Positions 16,308 through 26,082 of a stretch of DNA of 64,000 bases are shown in pieces. Position 1 is the first letter of the stretch, and each line of letters begins with the position of its first letter. The notes under the pieces were generated by a model. The model was not told the origin of the DNA and made no database searches. It worked only from the letters and a program-made list of their open reading frames with translations. The position numbers and the translations under genes were made by a program. The stretch is from Pseudomonadota bacterium (lineage in GTDB: Bacteria > Pseudomonadota > Gammaproteobacteria > Burkholderiales > Gallionellaceae), in assembly GCA_021787435.1 (NCBI GenBank), contig JAJYLY010000012.1, positions 1 to 64,000 on the forward strand, written 5' to 3'.

Positions 16308-18161
16308 ATGTTCAGGTTTTTGGAATCCCTCATACGCGGCACCCAAAGCCACGCGGCAGCAACGCCGCCTGGGAGCCTCATGACCTTTTACTGGCATTTC
16401 ATCCGCCAGACACCCGGGCCTTATGCGGCCATGGTGGTCACCAGCTTGTGCGTGGCGATGGCGGACATGAGCATCCCGGTTTTCATCGGCAAGCTGGTCG
16501 CTCTCATGGCAGCGCCAGACCGTGCTGCCGCGCTTGCCTCCCACGCCACGACCCTGTCTGCGATGCTGCTGGTCGTGCTGGTGGTGCGCCCCTTGCTGCA
16601 GTTTGCCGACATCGCAATACGCCACAATGCGCTGATGCCAGGCGCAACCAGCCTCGTGCGCTGGCAGAGCCATTGGCATGTGGTACGCCAAAGCTGGCCC
16701 TTCTTCCAGAAAGATTTTGCAGGGCGCATTGCCAACCGTGTGATGCAGACCGCACAGGCGCTGCGCGACAGCGTAATGTCCAGCATACGCGCGGGGCTTT
16801 ATCTTTCCACCTACGGCATCCTGACTCTGATTCTAATCTCGCGTTTCGACTGGCGCCTGACCCTTCCAGTGATCTTGTGGCTTTCATCCTATGCCGTGTT
16901 CCTGAAATTCTTCGTGCCGCGCCTGAGGGAGCTTGCCAAGCAGAGTTCTGACATGCGCTCTTTGGTGATGGCGCGCGTAGTTGACAGCTACACCAACATC
17001 CTTACGGTCAAACTGTTTTCCCGGATAGCCGACGAAGATGCCTATGTGCGCGAAGTGGTGGACGAGCATCAGGATGCCGTTTCCCGGCACATGCGCATGA
17101 CCAGCCGCTTCATGTTCACATTGCAGAGCATGAATGCACTGCTGCTTGTGAGCACCTCACTGATTGGCCTGACCCTCTGGGCCAGGGGTCTCATCAGCAC
17201 GAGCCAGGTGGCGACCGCATTGCCTCTGGTATGGCAGATCACCAATATGGCAGGCTGGGTTTCCTTCGAAGTTGCTGGCATCTTCGAAAATGTCGGTGTG
17301 GTGCAGGACGGGATGGAGAGCATCTCTGTGCCCCACACGCTGATCGACGAAAAGGACGCAAAACCGCTTGTGGTCACAAACGGCGAGATACGCTTTGAAC
17401 AGCTCAGCTTCAGCTATGGCGCAAACAGACCGGTGCTTAACTGCATCGATCTCGTCGTGCATCCGGGTGAGCGCATCGGCCTGGTCGGACGCTCGGGCGC
17501 CGGCAAATCGACGCTGGTCAATCTGCTGTTACGCTTTTACGATATTGAATCGGGCAGGATCACGGTAGACGGGCAGGATATCCGGCATGTCACGCAGGAA
17601 AGCCTGCGCACCCAGATTGGCCTTGTCACGCAGGACACTTCGCTTTTGCACCGCTCGCTTGCCGACAACATACGCTATGGCAGGCCTCAGGCGACGCAGG
17701 CCGAGATCGAGGAAGCCGCGAAGAAAGCGCATGCTCATGATTTCATCATGGGACTGCGCGACTGGAACGGACGGACAGGCTATCAGGCGCATGTCGGCGA
17801 GCGCGGCGTGAAACTTTCAGGCGGACAGCGTCAGCGCGTAGCGATTGCGCGCGTGATTCTCAAGAATGCGCCCATACTGCTGCTAGATGAGGCAACCTCT
17901 GCGCTCGACAGCGAGATCGAGGCCAGCATACAAGAACAGCTGGCCGGACTAATGCAAGGCAAGACGGTGATCGCCATCGCCCATCGCCTGTCAACTATCG
18001 CACGCATGGACAGGTTGATCGTGATCGATCACGGAAGGATCGTCGAACAGGGTTCTCACAGCGAGTTGCTTGTTAAAAATGGGCTGTATGCCGCGCTCTG
18101 GCAACATCAATCTGGAGGATTCCTGGCCGATGACATCCCGGATCTGACCAAGGTCGGATGA
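16308..18161 (+). CDS. ABC exporter, fused membrane and ATPase domains
   Basis: A 617-residue half-transporter that should work as a homodimer in the inner membrane. The N-terminal ~330 residues contain six membrane helices of the type 1 exporter fold. The ATPase domain follows, with Walker A GRSGAGKST near 394, Q-loop in GLVTQDTSL, signature LSGGQRQRV near 503, Walker B ILLLDEATSALD near 527 and the switch His in AIAHRLSTI. It resembles MsbA/MdlB-like exporters. Being single with no adjacent substrate-binding or TolC gene, its cargo (lipid, peptide or drug) cannot be told. Confidence 0.93.
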   Translation: MFRFLESLIRGTQSHAAATPPGSLMTFYWHFIRQTPGPYAAMVVTSLCVAMADMSIPVFIGKLVALMAAPDRAAALASHATTLSAMLLVVLVVRPLLQFADIAIRHNALMPGATSLVRWQSHWHVVRQSWPFFQKDFAGRIANRVMQTAQALRDSVMSSIRAGLYLSTYGILTLILISRFDWRLTLPVILWLSSYAVFLKFFVPRLRELAKQSSDMRSLVMARVVDSYTNILTVKLFSRIADEDAYVREVVDEHQDAVSRHMRMTSRFMFTLQSMNALLLVSTSLIGLTLWARGLISTSQVATALPLVWQITNMAGWVSFEVAGIFENVGVVQDGMESISVPHTLIDEKDAKPLVVTNGEIRFEQLSFSYGANRPVLNCIDLVVHPGERIGLVGRSGAGKSTLVNLLLRFYDIESGRITVDGQDIRHVTQESLRTQIGLVTQDTSLLHRSLADNIRYGRPQATQAEIEEAAKKAHAHDFIMGLRDWNGRTGYQAHVGERGVKLSGGQRQRVAIARVILKNAPILLLDEATSALDSEIEASIQEQLAGLMQGKTVIAIAHRLSTIARMDRLIVIDHGRIVEQGSHSELLVKNGLYAALWQHQSGGFLADDIPDLTKVG

Positions 18162-18171
18162 GCTGATCGAT

Positions 18172-18849
18172 TCAGCGCGCTGAAACTTCCCGCGCCATAG
18201 GCAGCAGATGCCCCGTCTTCACGAGAATGGTGCAGCCTTCAATACTATAAGGGCAATGCGCGCTGAGATGCGGGCTGCGCATCCAGGTGCCTGCGGGATA
18301 CTTGCCAAACTCGTCCGCGAATACGCCTTCCAGCACATAGATTTCCTCTCCGCCGAAGTGACGATGCGCATTGAATCTGGTGCCTGGCGCCCAGCGCACC
18401 AAAGCTGTGTGCCTTGTGCCGGACTCAGACAGCGGCATGACAGACAAACCGTCTACCAGCCCCTGATACCACGGTCGACTTGAGGTTTTTACCAGGATGC
18501 GCTGATCTTCCTCGACCTCCAGATGCTGGTTTTTTACGAAAAGCATGCAACCCGATGCAGATTCGTAAACATTCGATGAACCTGGCGGACTCTTGAAATA
18601 GTCGCCCTTGCAATAGCTCCCGGATTCGTCGCTTAACCCGCCGTCGAGCACCAAGATTTCGTGGCCGAATTCGCAGCTGTTCTGCATACTCGAACCCGGT
18701 GCAAGTTGAATGACAAAGGTCGCACGTGACAATGCGTCAACGCCGCGTTCAAGCACACGATGTTTTATCCCTGACGACGGCGTTTCCGTCCAGCGCAGTG
18801 TTTCCTGCCGGATCACGACGCGTTTTGAAATATCCGAATTGATTTCCAT
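18172..18849 (-). CDS. Double-cupin protein of the ChrR type
   Basis: A 225-residue protein with two tandem ChrR-like cupin domains (about residues 25-115 and 125-215). The second keeps metal ligands in FNAHRHFGGEEIYVLEG and SAHCPYS, so it may bind Zn or Mn. The first has lost the HxH pair (NSCEFGHEILVLDGG) and is probably structural. ChrR is the anti-sigma factor for singlet-oxygen sigma factor RpoE in Rhodobacter, but this protein lacks the N-terminal anti-sigma zinc domain and no ECF sigma gene is next to it. It converges on the ABC exporter gene with 10 bases between stops. Confidence 0.82.
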   Translation of the reverse strand: MEINSDISKRVVIRQETLRWTETPSSGIKHRVLERGVDALSRATFVIQLAPGSSMQNSCEFGHEILVLDGGLSDESGSYCKGDYFKSPPGSSNVYESASGCMLFVKNQHLEVEEDQRILVKTSSRPWYQGLVDGLSVMPLSESGTRHTALVRWAPGTRFNAHRHFGGEEIYVLEGVFADEFGKYPAGTWMRSPHLSAHCPYSIEGCTILVKTGHLLPMAREVSAR

Positions 18850-19027
18850 AAGCCTGTTATCCGATAGCAGAAGTGGATTTTCTCCGTCATTCTATAACAA
18901 CTGCGCTGGATGACAGACTCGCCTTCAGAGAATCTGCGATAAACACTTTCTTGCCGTTTCTCGGAATTGCACTATGCCGATTTTATCCATGCAGTGTTAG
19001 CATCGTAACAATAGCCGGGAGGAAAAT

Positions 19028-19573
19028 ATGAAAAAACTTGTCTTTGCAATTTTCATCACAATGGGCGGCATCGGTTGTGCTCAGGCTTCAGATTTAAAGG
19101 CGGGGCTGTGGGAAATCAATCAGACCAGCCAGATCGTGGATGGCAAAAACATGACCGCTGAGATGTCGCAGGCCCAAGCCATGTTGCAGCAACAGATGGG
19201 AAACCTTCCACCGGCACAGCGCGCCAAAATCCAGTCAATGATGGGCCAGGCTTCAGGAGGCGGGACGAAAATCTGCGTTAGCCCTGCCATGGCCGCAAAG
19301 GATGCGCCGATGATGGATCGCGAAGGACGCTGCGAACCTGCCAAGGTGACGCGCAGCGGGAACAAGACCACCTTCGAATTCAACTGCACACGCAACGGAC
19401 GCACCAGCGTCGGCAAGGGCGAAAGCATTGCCAGCGGCGATACGATAATCACCCGCATGGACATGACAGAGACTGACACCCGCGGGAAACACACTCTGCA
19501 CAGCGAATCTCAAATGAAGTATCTAGGTACCGACTGCCAGGGCATCATGCCGGCAGATCAGATGTCCCGCTAG
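19028..19573 (+). CDS. Secreted DUF3617 protein
   Basis: A 181-residue periplasmic protein: GGGAGGA upstream of the ATG, signal peptide with cleavage after CAQA (about residue 20), then LKAGLWEINQTSQIVDGKNM, the usual start of DUF3617. A Met/Gln-rich helix (about 45-75) follows, then the conserved KICVSPAMA and EGRCEPAKVTRSGNKTTF segments with a cysteine pair, and CTRNGRTSVGKGES. DUF3617 proteins are common in proteobacteria and uncharacterised. It stands alone in a 178-bp-upstream gap with no obvious promoter. Confidence 0.85.
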   Translation: MKKLVFAIFITMGGIGCAQASDLKAGLWEINQTSQIVDGKNMTAEMSQAQAMLQQQMGNLPPAQRAKIQSMMGQASGGGTKICVSPAMAAKDAPMMDREGRCEPAKVTRSGNKTTFEFNCTRNGRTSVGKGESIASGDTIITRMDMTETDTRGKHTLHSESQMKYLGTDCQGIMPADQMSR

Positions 19574-19635
19574 CCGTCATGCGGGAAAAATCCGCCGCTA
19601 CATAAGCGCAGCCGCTCTGTTATGATATCCAGATT

Positions 19636-19836
19636 ATGGCAAAGTGGCTCATCATTGTCGGTATCATCTTCATCCTGATCGGGATTGTGTGGCCTTGGCT
19701 TTCCAGGCTGGGCATCGGACACCTGCCCGGCGACATCTATATCCGGCGCAAAGGTTTCACTTTCTTTTTTCCGATCACGACCGGCCTAATTGCTTCCCTG
19801 CTGCTGTCCATCATGCTCTGGATATTCAGAAAATGA
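19636..19836 (+). CDS. DUF2905 small membrane protein
   Basis: A 66-residue inner-membrane protein with two transmembrane helices (about 4-22 and 46-64) joined by a short loop containing the family motif LGIGHLPGDIYIRRKGFTFF. This loop is diagnostic of DUF2905. Function unknown. There is a TATGAT box at 19621-19626, very close to the start, which may or may not be used. Confidence 0.88.
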   Translation: MAKWLIIVGIIFILIGIVWPWLSRLGIGHLPGDIYIRRKGFTFFFPITTGLIASLLLSIMLWIFRK

Positions 19837-19958
19837 AAGTCTGCACGCGGTATACTGCGGTATTTACTCAATCGCTTGCCGTTCATGAAAGAAATCCTGC
19901 GATGAAGGCCTGATCATGGCAATCAGGTTAAACTCAATCAGTTTTATATAAAAGGTTT

Positions 19959-19986
19959 TTGACGCGGGCGGATTTTTCTGTATAAT
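19959..19986 (+). promoter_or_regulatory. Sigma-70 promoter of rplU-rpmA
   Basis: TTGACG at 19959-19964 and a perfect TATAAT at 19981-19986 with a 16-base spacer. This is the strongest promoter in the window by eye, as expected for ribosomal protein genes. Transcription should begin near 19993, leaving a ~27-base leader before rplU with GAGG as ribosome site. Confidence 0.8.
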
Positions 19987-20019
19987 CCTCGCTTTCGCAA
20001 AATCCGCATCGAGGTTGTT

Positions 20020-20331
20020 ATGTACGCAGTCATTAAAACCGGTGGTAAGCAATATCGCGTCGTTACCGGCGAAACTTTAAAAGTCGAACTCCTAACCGGC
20101 GACATTGGATCAAGCATCCTGCTGGACAAGGTGCTGATGGTATCCGATGGCGACAAGCTGTCTGTCGGAAAACCGCTGCTGCAAGGTGCTTCCGTTGCGG
20201 CCACCATTGTTTCCCACGGTCGTGGCGACAAGGTTCGCATCTTCAAGATGCGCCGCCGCAAGCACTACCAGAAGAATCAGGGACATCGTCAAAACTACAC
20301 AGAAATCCGCATCGACGGCATTTCCGCATAA
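20020..20331 (+). CDS. rplU: 50S ribosomal protein L21
   Basis: A 103-residue large-subunit protein. The N-terminus [14 protein letters not shown] and the basic [20 protein letters not shown] stretch with [11 protein letters not shown] at the end are the unmistakable L21 signature. It binds 23S rRNA. First gene of rplU-rpmA-obgE, the near-universal bacterial order, led by a strong promoter. Confidence 0.98.
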   Translation: MYAVIKTGGKQYRVVTGETLKVELLTGDIGSSILLDKVLMVSDGDKLSVGKPLLQGASVAATIVSHGRGDKVRIFKMRRRKHYQKNQGHRQNYTEIRIDGISA

Positions 20332-20343
20332 GGAGAAGATACC

Positions 20344-20601
20344 ATGGCATCAAAAAAAGGCGGCGGCAGCACCAGTAACGGACGCGACTCACACTCGAAA
20401 CGACTGGGCGTGAAAAGCTACGGCGGCGAGCTGATCTCTGCGGGGAGCATCATCGTGCGCCAGCGCGGAACCGAATTCCATCGCGGCGAAAACGTCGGCA
20501 TGGGCAAAGATCACACGCTATTCGCCAAAGTGACCGGCCGCGTGGTGTTCGCCATCAAGGGCGCGCAAAAGCGCAGGACAGTTTCCATCGTTGCAGCTTA
20601 A
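20344..20601 (+). CDS. rpmA: 50S ribosomal protein L27
   Basis: An 85-residue large-subunit protein whose flexible N-terminal tail ([16 protein letters not shown]) reaches the peptidyl-transferase centre. The tail begins directly with MASKKGGG, so no N-terminal cleavage extension of the Firmicutes type is present. [21 protein letters not shown] and [14 protein letters not shown] confirm L27. It is 12 bases after rplU. Confidence 0.98.
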   Translation: MASKKGGGSTSNGRDSHSKRLGVKSYGGELISAGSIIVRQRGTEFHRGENVGMGKDHTLFAKVTGRVVFAIKGAQKRRTVSIVAA

Positions 20602-20624
20602 GCTGTCTCGACCGAAGCAGATCG

Positions 20625-21733
<1,109 letters not shown>

Positions 21734-21817
21734 AACAGAATTGAGGATTAAGGCCGCAAGGGTCTTCCTACGGAACAACGGAGCTAAAACACCTGTTTCT
21801 GAATGAAGGGTTGAAGG

Positions 21818-22951
21818 ATGCTGGTATCAACGACAAAAACAATATTAACAAACTGCCGCCGCATCGTCGTCAAGGTGGGCAGCAGCCTCGTGACCAATCA
21901 GGGAGCAGGCCTTGATCATGTCGCCTTGGGCAACTGGGCAAGACAGATCGCCTCGCTCAATGCCCACGGCTATGAAGTGGTTCTGGTATCATCCGGTGCG
22001 ATAGCCGAGGGCATGCAGCGCCTCAACTGGCGGACCAGGCCCGTTGCGCTTCACGAATTGCAGGCAGCCGCTGCTGTAGGGCAGATGGGCCTGGTAGAGG
22101 CCTATGAAAGCTGTTTTCGCAAGCACGACCTACATGCGGCACAGGTGCTACTCACCCATGCCGATCTTGCAGACCGCGAACGCTACCTGAATGCCCGCGC
22201 TACGCTCACCACACTGCTTGCACTCAAGGTGATCCCCATCATCAACGAGAACGATACGGTGGTCACCGATGAAATTAAATTCGGCGACAACGATACGCTA
22301 GGCGCGCTGGTCACCAACTTGATCGATGCGGATGCCCTGGTTATCCTGACCGATCAGAGCGGCCTTTATACGGCCGACCCGCGTCGTAACCCCGCAGCCA
22401 CGCTGGTCGCGATCGGCGAAGCGGGCGATGTTCAACTCGAAAAGATGGCAGGGGGTGCAGGCAGCAGTATAGGCCGCGGCGGCATGATCACCAAGATACT
22501 CGCAGCAAAGCGTGCAGCGCAAAGTGGCGCACACACCGTAATCGCGTCAGGACATGAACCCGATGTGCTGCTGCGCCTTTTTGAAGGCGTGCCCATAGGC
22601 ACGCTGCTCATCGCCCCAGCGCTGCCGCTGGCTTCGCGAAAACAATGGCTCGCAGGCCATCTGCAGGTTGCAGGCCGCCTGGTGCTCGACGAAGGCGCAG
22701 CCAGGGCGATATGCAGCGAAGGCAAGAGCCTTCTGCCCATCGGTGTGAAACATGTGTCCGGAGAATTCCAGCGCGGCTCCGTGGTCGCCTGTGTAAGCGA
22801 ACAGGGTATAGACATCGCACGAGGACTTTCCAATTACAGCAGCGATGAGGCATCACGCATCGCAGGACATGCGAGCCGCGATATCGACGCATTGTTGGGC
22901 TATGGCGGCGATCCCGAAATCATACATAGGGACAACTTGGCATTGCTGTAG
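21818..22951 (+). CDS. proB: Glutamate 5-kinase
   Basis: Phosphorylates glutamate in the first step of proline synthesis. At 377 residues it has the full two-domain form: an amino-acid kinase domain (KVGSSLVTN near residue 18, [10 protein letters not shown] near 65, [20 protein letters not shown] near 147) and a C-terminal PUA domain (from ~285, [15 protein letters not shown]). The ATG at 21818 follows GAAGG. proA is not in the window. Proline feedback inhibition is a family property; no regulatory site is visible upstream apart from a GGATT-type repeat. Confidence 0.96.
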   Translation: MLVSTTKTILTNCRRIVVKVGSSLVTNQGAGLDHVALGNWARQIASLNAHGYEVVLVSSGAIAEGMQRLNWRTRPVALHELQAAAAVGQMGLVEAYESCFRKHDLHAAQVLLTHADLADRERYLNARATLTTLLALKVIPIINENDTVVTDEIKFGDNDTLGALVTNLIDADALVILTDQSGLYTADPRRNPAATLVAIGEAGDVQLEKMAGGAGSSIGRGGMITKILAAKRAAQSGAHTVIASGHEPDVLLRLFEGVPIGTLLIAPALPLASRKQWLAGHLQVAGRLVLDEGAARAICSEGKSLLPIGVKHVSGEFQRGSVVACVSEQGIDIARGLSNYSSDEASRIAGHASRDIDALLGYGGDPEIIHRDNLALL

Positions 22952-22958
22952 CACGCCA

Positions 22959-23630
22959 TCAGCCTTGCACCACCCGTCCGCCGGAAAGGCGCAACTGTCT
23001 GCCGCAGCGCCCTGCCAACGTCTCATCGTGAGTGACCAGCAAAAGTGTGGTGCGCTTCTCCCTGTTTAATTCGAACATCAGGTCGATGATCTGGGAGCCG
23101 GTCTCGGCATCGAGATTGCCGGTCGGTTCATCGGCAAACAGAATTTTCGGCTGTACGACGAAAGCGCGGGCAAGTGCGACGCGCTGCTGTTCGCCGCCCG
23201 AGAGGTGTTTGGGGAGATGATGGCTTCGATCGGCAAGTCCCACTTCGTGCAGCGATGCCATAGCGCGCTGTTTCGCATCTGCCACGCCCTGCAGCTCCAG
23301 CGGCAGCATCACGTTCTCCAGTGCGCTCAAAGCGGGCAAAAGCTGGAAAGACTGGAACACGAATCCCGCCAGTTCGCCGCGCAACCTAGCCCGTCCATCC
23401 TCATCAAGCAGGAACAGGTCCACTCCATTCAGCATCACCGTTCCCTGGCTCGGCACATCGAGTCCTGCCAGCAGACCCAGCAGGGTTGATTTCCCGGAAC
23501 CGGACGCGCCCACGATGGCGAGGCTTTCGCCCTCATGCACCGTGAAACTCGCCTCATGCAAGATATTCAGCTGTTTTTCGCCGCTTGGCACTTGCTTGCC
23601 AAGGCTTATCGCCTGCACAATTGCTGTCAT
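22959..23630 (-). CDS. ABC transporter ATPase, LolD/YbbA-like
   Basis: A 223-residue soluble ATPase of the MacB/LolD group: Walker A GASGSGKST near 42, Q-loop GFVFQSFQLLPA, signature LSGGEQQRVALARA near 143, Walker B ILFADEPTGNLD near 165, and the switch His in LVTHDE. The longer upstream frame encodes the tesA signal peptide region in antisense, so the ATG at 23630 is used. In enterobacteria the ybbA-ybbP exporter genes are likewise divergent from tesA, so this is most likely the YbbA orthologue. No partner permease follows in this window; proB lies directly downstream, convergent. Confidence 0.88.
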   Translation of the reverse strand: MTAIVQAISLGKQVPSGEKQLNILHEASFTVHEGESLAIVGASGSGKSTLLGLLAGLDVPSQGTVMLNGVDLFLLDEDGRARLRGELAGFVFQSFQLLPALSALENVMLPLELQGVADAKQRAMASLHEVGLADRSHHLPKHLSGGEQQRVALARAFVVQPKILFADEPTGNLDAETGSQIIDLMFELNREKRTTLLLVTHDETLAGRCGRQLRLSGGRVVQG

Positions 23631-24234
23631 GAAAAATTTATCCTTCAATGCGATCCTGTTGCTGGCAGCGCTATGTCTTCCTGTTGCAGCGCATGCCGAA
23701 AAAAACATGCTGATATTCGGGGACAGCCTGTCGGCTGGCTACGGGATCGACATCACGGAAAGCTGGCCCCATCTTCTACAGCAGGAACTTGATCGCAACG
23801 GCTTTAAAATCGTCAATGCCAGCGTCAGCGGCGAGACCTCGCTGGGAGGGCGGCAGCGCCTGACCAAGCTGTTAAAGCAATATCATCCCGCAATCGTGAT
23901 TCTCGAGCTTGGCGCAAACGATGGCCTGCGCGGCTATGCTATAACGGATATCGAAGAAAACCTGAATGCGATCCTGCTGCAAATCAGCAAGGCGGGCGCA
24001 AAGGCGCTGCTGATCGGCATGAAGCTTCCGCCCAATTACGGCGCACCTTACATCGAGCAATTTCAGAGCATGTTCCCAAGGCTTGCAAAAAAACACCGCA
24101 TCCAGCTGCTACCCTATCTTTTGGAAGGCGTGAAGGCGGATCAGTTTCAGGCTGATAACCTGCATCCGGTAGCCGACGCACAGCCACGCATCATGAGCAA
24201 CGTGCTGCAAGCCTTAAAGCCGCTACTGCGCTGA
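23629..24234 (+). CDS. tesA: Multifunctional acyl-CoA thioesterase I / arylesterase
   Basis: A 201-residue GDSL (SGNH) hydrolase, secreted to the periplasm. The signal peptide is cleaved after AAHA (about residue 22). Catalytic blocks: FGDSLSAGYG with the nucleophile Ser, GxND as LGANDGLRG, and DNLHPV with the Asp-His pair. TesA cleaves acyl-CoA, lysophospholipids and small esters. Its ATG overlaps the ATG of the divergent ABC ATPase by two bases (TCATGA), so each promoter must lie inside the other gene. A longer upstream frame would spoil the signal peptide. Confidence 0.92.
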   Translation: MKNLSFNAILLLAALCLPVAAHAEKNMLIFGDSLSAGYGIDITESWPHLLQQELDRNGFKIVNASVSGETSLGGRQRLTKLLKQYHPAIVILELGANDGLRGYAITDIEENLNAILLQISKAGAKALLIGMKLPPNYGAPYIEQFQSMFPRLAKKHRIQLLPYLLEGVKADQFQADNLHPVADAQPRIMSNVLQALKPLLR

Positions 24235-24396
24235 CATAAAGCACTATCCGCGAAAACAGAAAAGACACCAACTAAAGCTAACGCAAGCAATACAAGTAAA
24301 ACTTCTCACGCCAAAAAATGACTGAAAACTCAAGTGTTGTTACCAAGATGGTGACAGTTGTTAGTTTCGCGCCTTTCGTAGACAAACGTTTTTACG

Positions 24397-25338
24397 CTAG
24401 CGCAACGTCATCCCGCCCTGTGCCGAGAAGCCCACCGCGCTCATCACGCCCGCGCCGAAACGCTTGGCCAGCCTGTCTGCCAGCCCTTCCTTCACCGTAT
24501 AGTCGACGACGTTTTCCGCCTTGATCACATCGCGCGCCACCGACTCCACGCTGCCATAGCCGTCCGCCAGACCCATCTCGACGCCGGCCTGGCCGTTCCA
24601 CACCAGCCCGCTGAAGGTGTCCGGTGTCTCCTTCAGACGAGAACCTCTGCCCTGCCTTACAACCGCGATGAACTGCTGGTGTATCTGTTCCAGCATTTGC
24701 TTGGCGTATGCTTCCTGGTCGGGGCGCATGCTAGAGAAAGGGTCCAGGAATCCCTTGTTCGTCCCTGCGGTGAGCAGGCGGCGCTCCACGCCCAGCTTCT
24801 CCATCGTTCCGGTAAAGCCGAAGCCATCCATCAACACGCCGATGGAGCCGATCAAGCTGGCCTTGTCCACGAAAATCTTGTCTGCTGCAGCTGCCACATA
24901 ATAACCGCCCGACGCGCACACATCACCCACCACGACATACAGCGGAATGGCCGGATACTTTGCTCGCAGGCGGCGGATTTCGTCGTTAATCTGCCCCGCC
25001 TGGACGGGGCTTCCTCCGGGGCTGTTGATGTGCAGGATCACGCCCTTGGTATCCTTGTCCTTGAACGCATCCTGCAGGCTGGGGATCAGATTGTCCGCGC
25101 TTGCCGGGCTGTCCGCCGCGATCACTCCTTCCATGTCCACCAGCGCCGTGTGCTCGCCAGAACTCAATGCGCCGTCGTTCTTGCCTATCCAGCCCATCAG
25201 CGCAAAAAACACGAGGAAGAGATAGCCTAAAGTGAGCATTTTGAAGAATATGCCCCAGTGCCGCGCGCGGCGCTGTTCCTGTACTGCCGACATCGCAAGC
25301 TTCTCCAGCACATTGCGTTCCCAGTTTTGATCCGACAT
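24397..25338 (-). CDS. sppA: Signal peptide peptidase SppA, S49 family
   Basis: A 313-residue short-form SppA that degrades cleaved signal peptides at the inner membrane. One membrane helix lies at about residues 31-50. The Ser-Lys dyad is S143 in DVCASGGYYVAAAADKI and K195 in GTNKGFLDP. HINSPGGSPVQAGQI (about 103-117) forms the oxyanion region. AAAGGA precedes the ATG. The HAD phosphatase gene lies 19 bases upstream, so the two form an operon. Confidence 0.94.
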   Translation of the reverse strand: MSDQNWERNVLEKLAMSAVQEQRRARHWGIFFKMLTLGYLFLVFFALMGWIGKNDGALSSGEHTALVDMEGVIAADSPASADNLIPSLQDAFKDKDTKGVILHINSPGGSPVQAGQINDEIRRLRAKYPAIPLYVVVGDVCASGGYYVAAAADKIFVDKASLIGSIGVLMDGFGFTGTMEKLGVERRLLTAGTNKGFLDPFSSMRPDQEAYAKQMLEQIHQQFIAVVRQGRGSRLKETPDTFSGLVWNGQAGVEMGLADGYGSVESVARDVIKAENVVDYTVKEGLADRLAKRFGAGVMSAVGFSAQGGMTLR

Positions 25339-25357
25339 TTTTATCCTTTAGTATTAA

Positions 25358-26020
25358 TCAGGCATTGGCCTTGAACCAGGCACGCAGTTCTTCGAAATCG
25401 CGCACCAGCGCCAGCGGTTCCAACGCTAGCAGTTGCTCCGCAGGATGCGCGCCGAAGGCAACTGCCACCACATCCACGCCGGCATTTTTCGCGAGCAGCA
25501 CATCGTGCGTCGTATCGCCCACCATCAAGGTGCGCCCAGCACTGACAGCCAATTCCTCCATCAGTTCAAACAACATCGCAGGGTCCGGCTTGGAAAGCGT
25601 CTGTTCTGCAGTGCGCGTGGCATGAAAATAAGACTTCAAGCCCGTCGCATCCAGCGCACGATTCAATCCCGCCACATTCTTGCCGGTTGCAACACCCAGC
25701 GCATAACCTGCATCAAACAGTTCGATTATCGTCTCTTTCGCACCCTTGAAAAGCGGAATGGCCTGATCCTGTGCCAAGAAATGATGGCGATACCTTTCAA
25801 CCAAGGGGGCATGCATCGCTTCTGGCGCATCCGGCACCGCGTGGCGCAGCGCCTGTGCGAGGCCAAGGCCTATCACATGGCGTGCCGCTTCGTCGCTTGG
25901 CACAGTCAAATCTAGGTCACGGCAGGCAGCCTGTATCGAGCATGCGATCACAGCTGTGGAATCCATCACCGTGCCGTCCCAATCGAACACGATCAAGTCG
26001 TAGCGTTTATCCATCATCAT
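25358..26020 (-). CDS. HAD-superfamily phosphatase, Gph-like
   Basis: A ~220-residue HAD hydrolase of the phosphoglycolate phosphatase type. Motif I is FDWDGTVMDS (nucleophile and acid Asp), motif II VATGK, motif III Lys in SKPDPAMLFELM, motif IV VGDTTHDVLLAKNAG. A cap of helices lies between motifs I and II. The upstream open frame is antisense to rlmM sequence; one of three consecutive ATGs at 26014-26020 is the start, and I took the first. Phosphoglycolate from Rubisco oxygenation is a plausible substrate in an autotroph, but YrfG/PGP-type substrates cannot be excluded. Confidence 0.86.
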   Translation of the reverse strand: MMMDKRYDLIVFDWDGTVMDSTAVIACSIQAACRDLDLTVPSDEAARHVIGLGLAQALRHAVPDAPEAMHAPLVERYRHHFLAQDQAIPLFKGAKETIIELFDAGYALGVATGKNVAGLNRALDATGLKSYFHATRTAEQTLSKPDPAMLFELMEELAVSAGRTLMVGDTTHDVLLAKNAGVDVVAVAFGAHPAEQLLALEPLALVRDFEELRAWFKANA

Positions 26021-26082
26021 ATGCAAAGCTATAATATTACCATCATTAGCACTGCAGACCAAAACCTGTGCCACAATGCAGC

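Noticed and set aside
16504..16887. Minus-strand frames across the ABC exporter membrane domain
   Set aside because: GC-rich antisense openness; no hydropathy or motif support.
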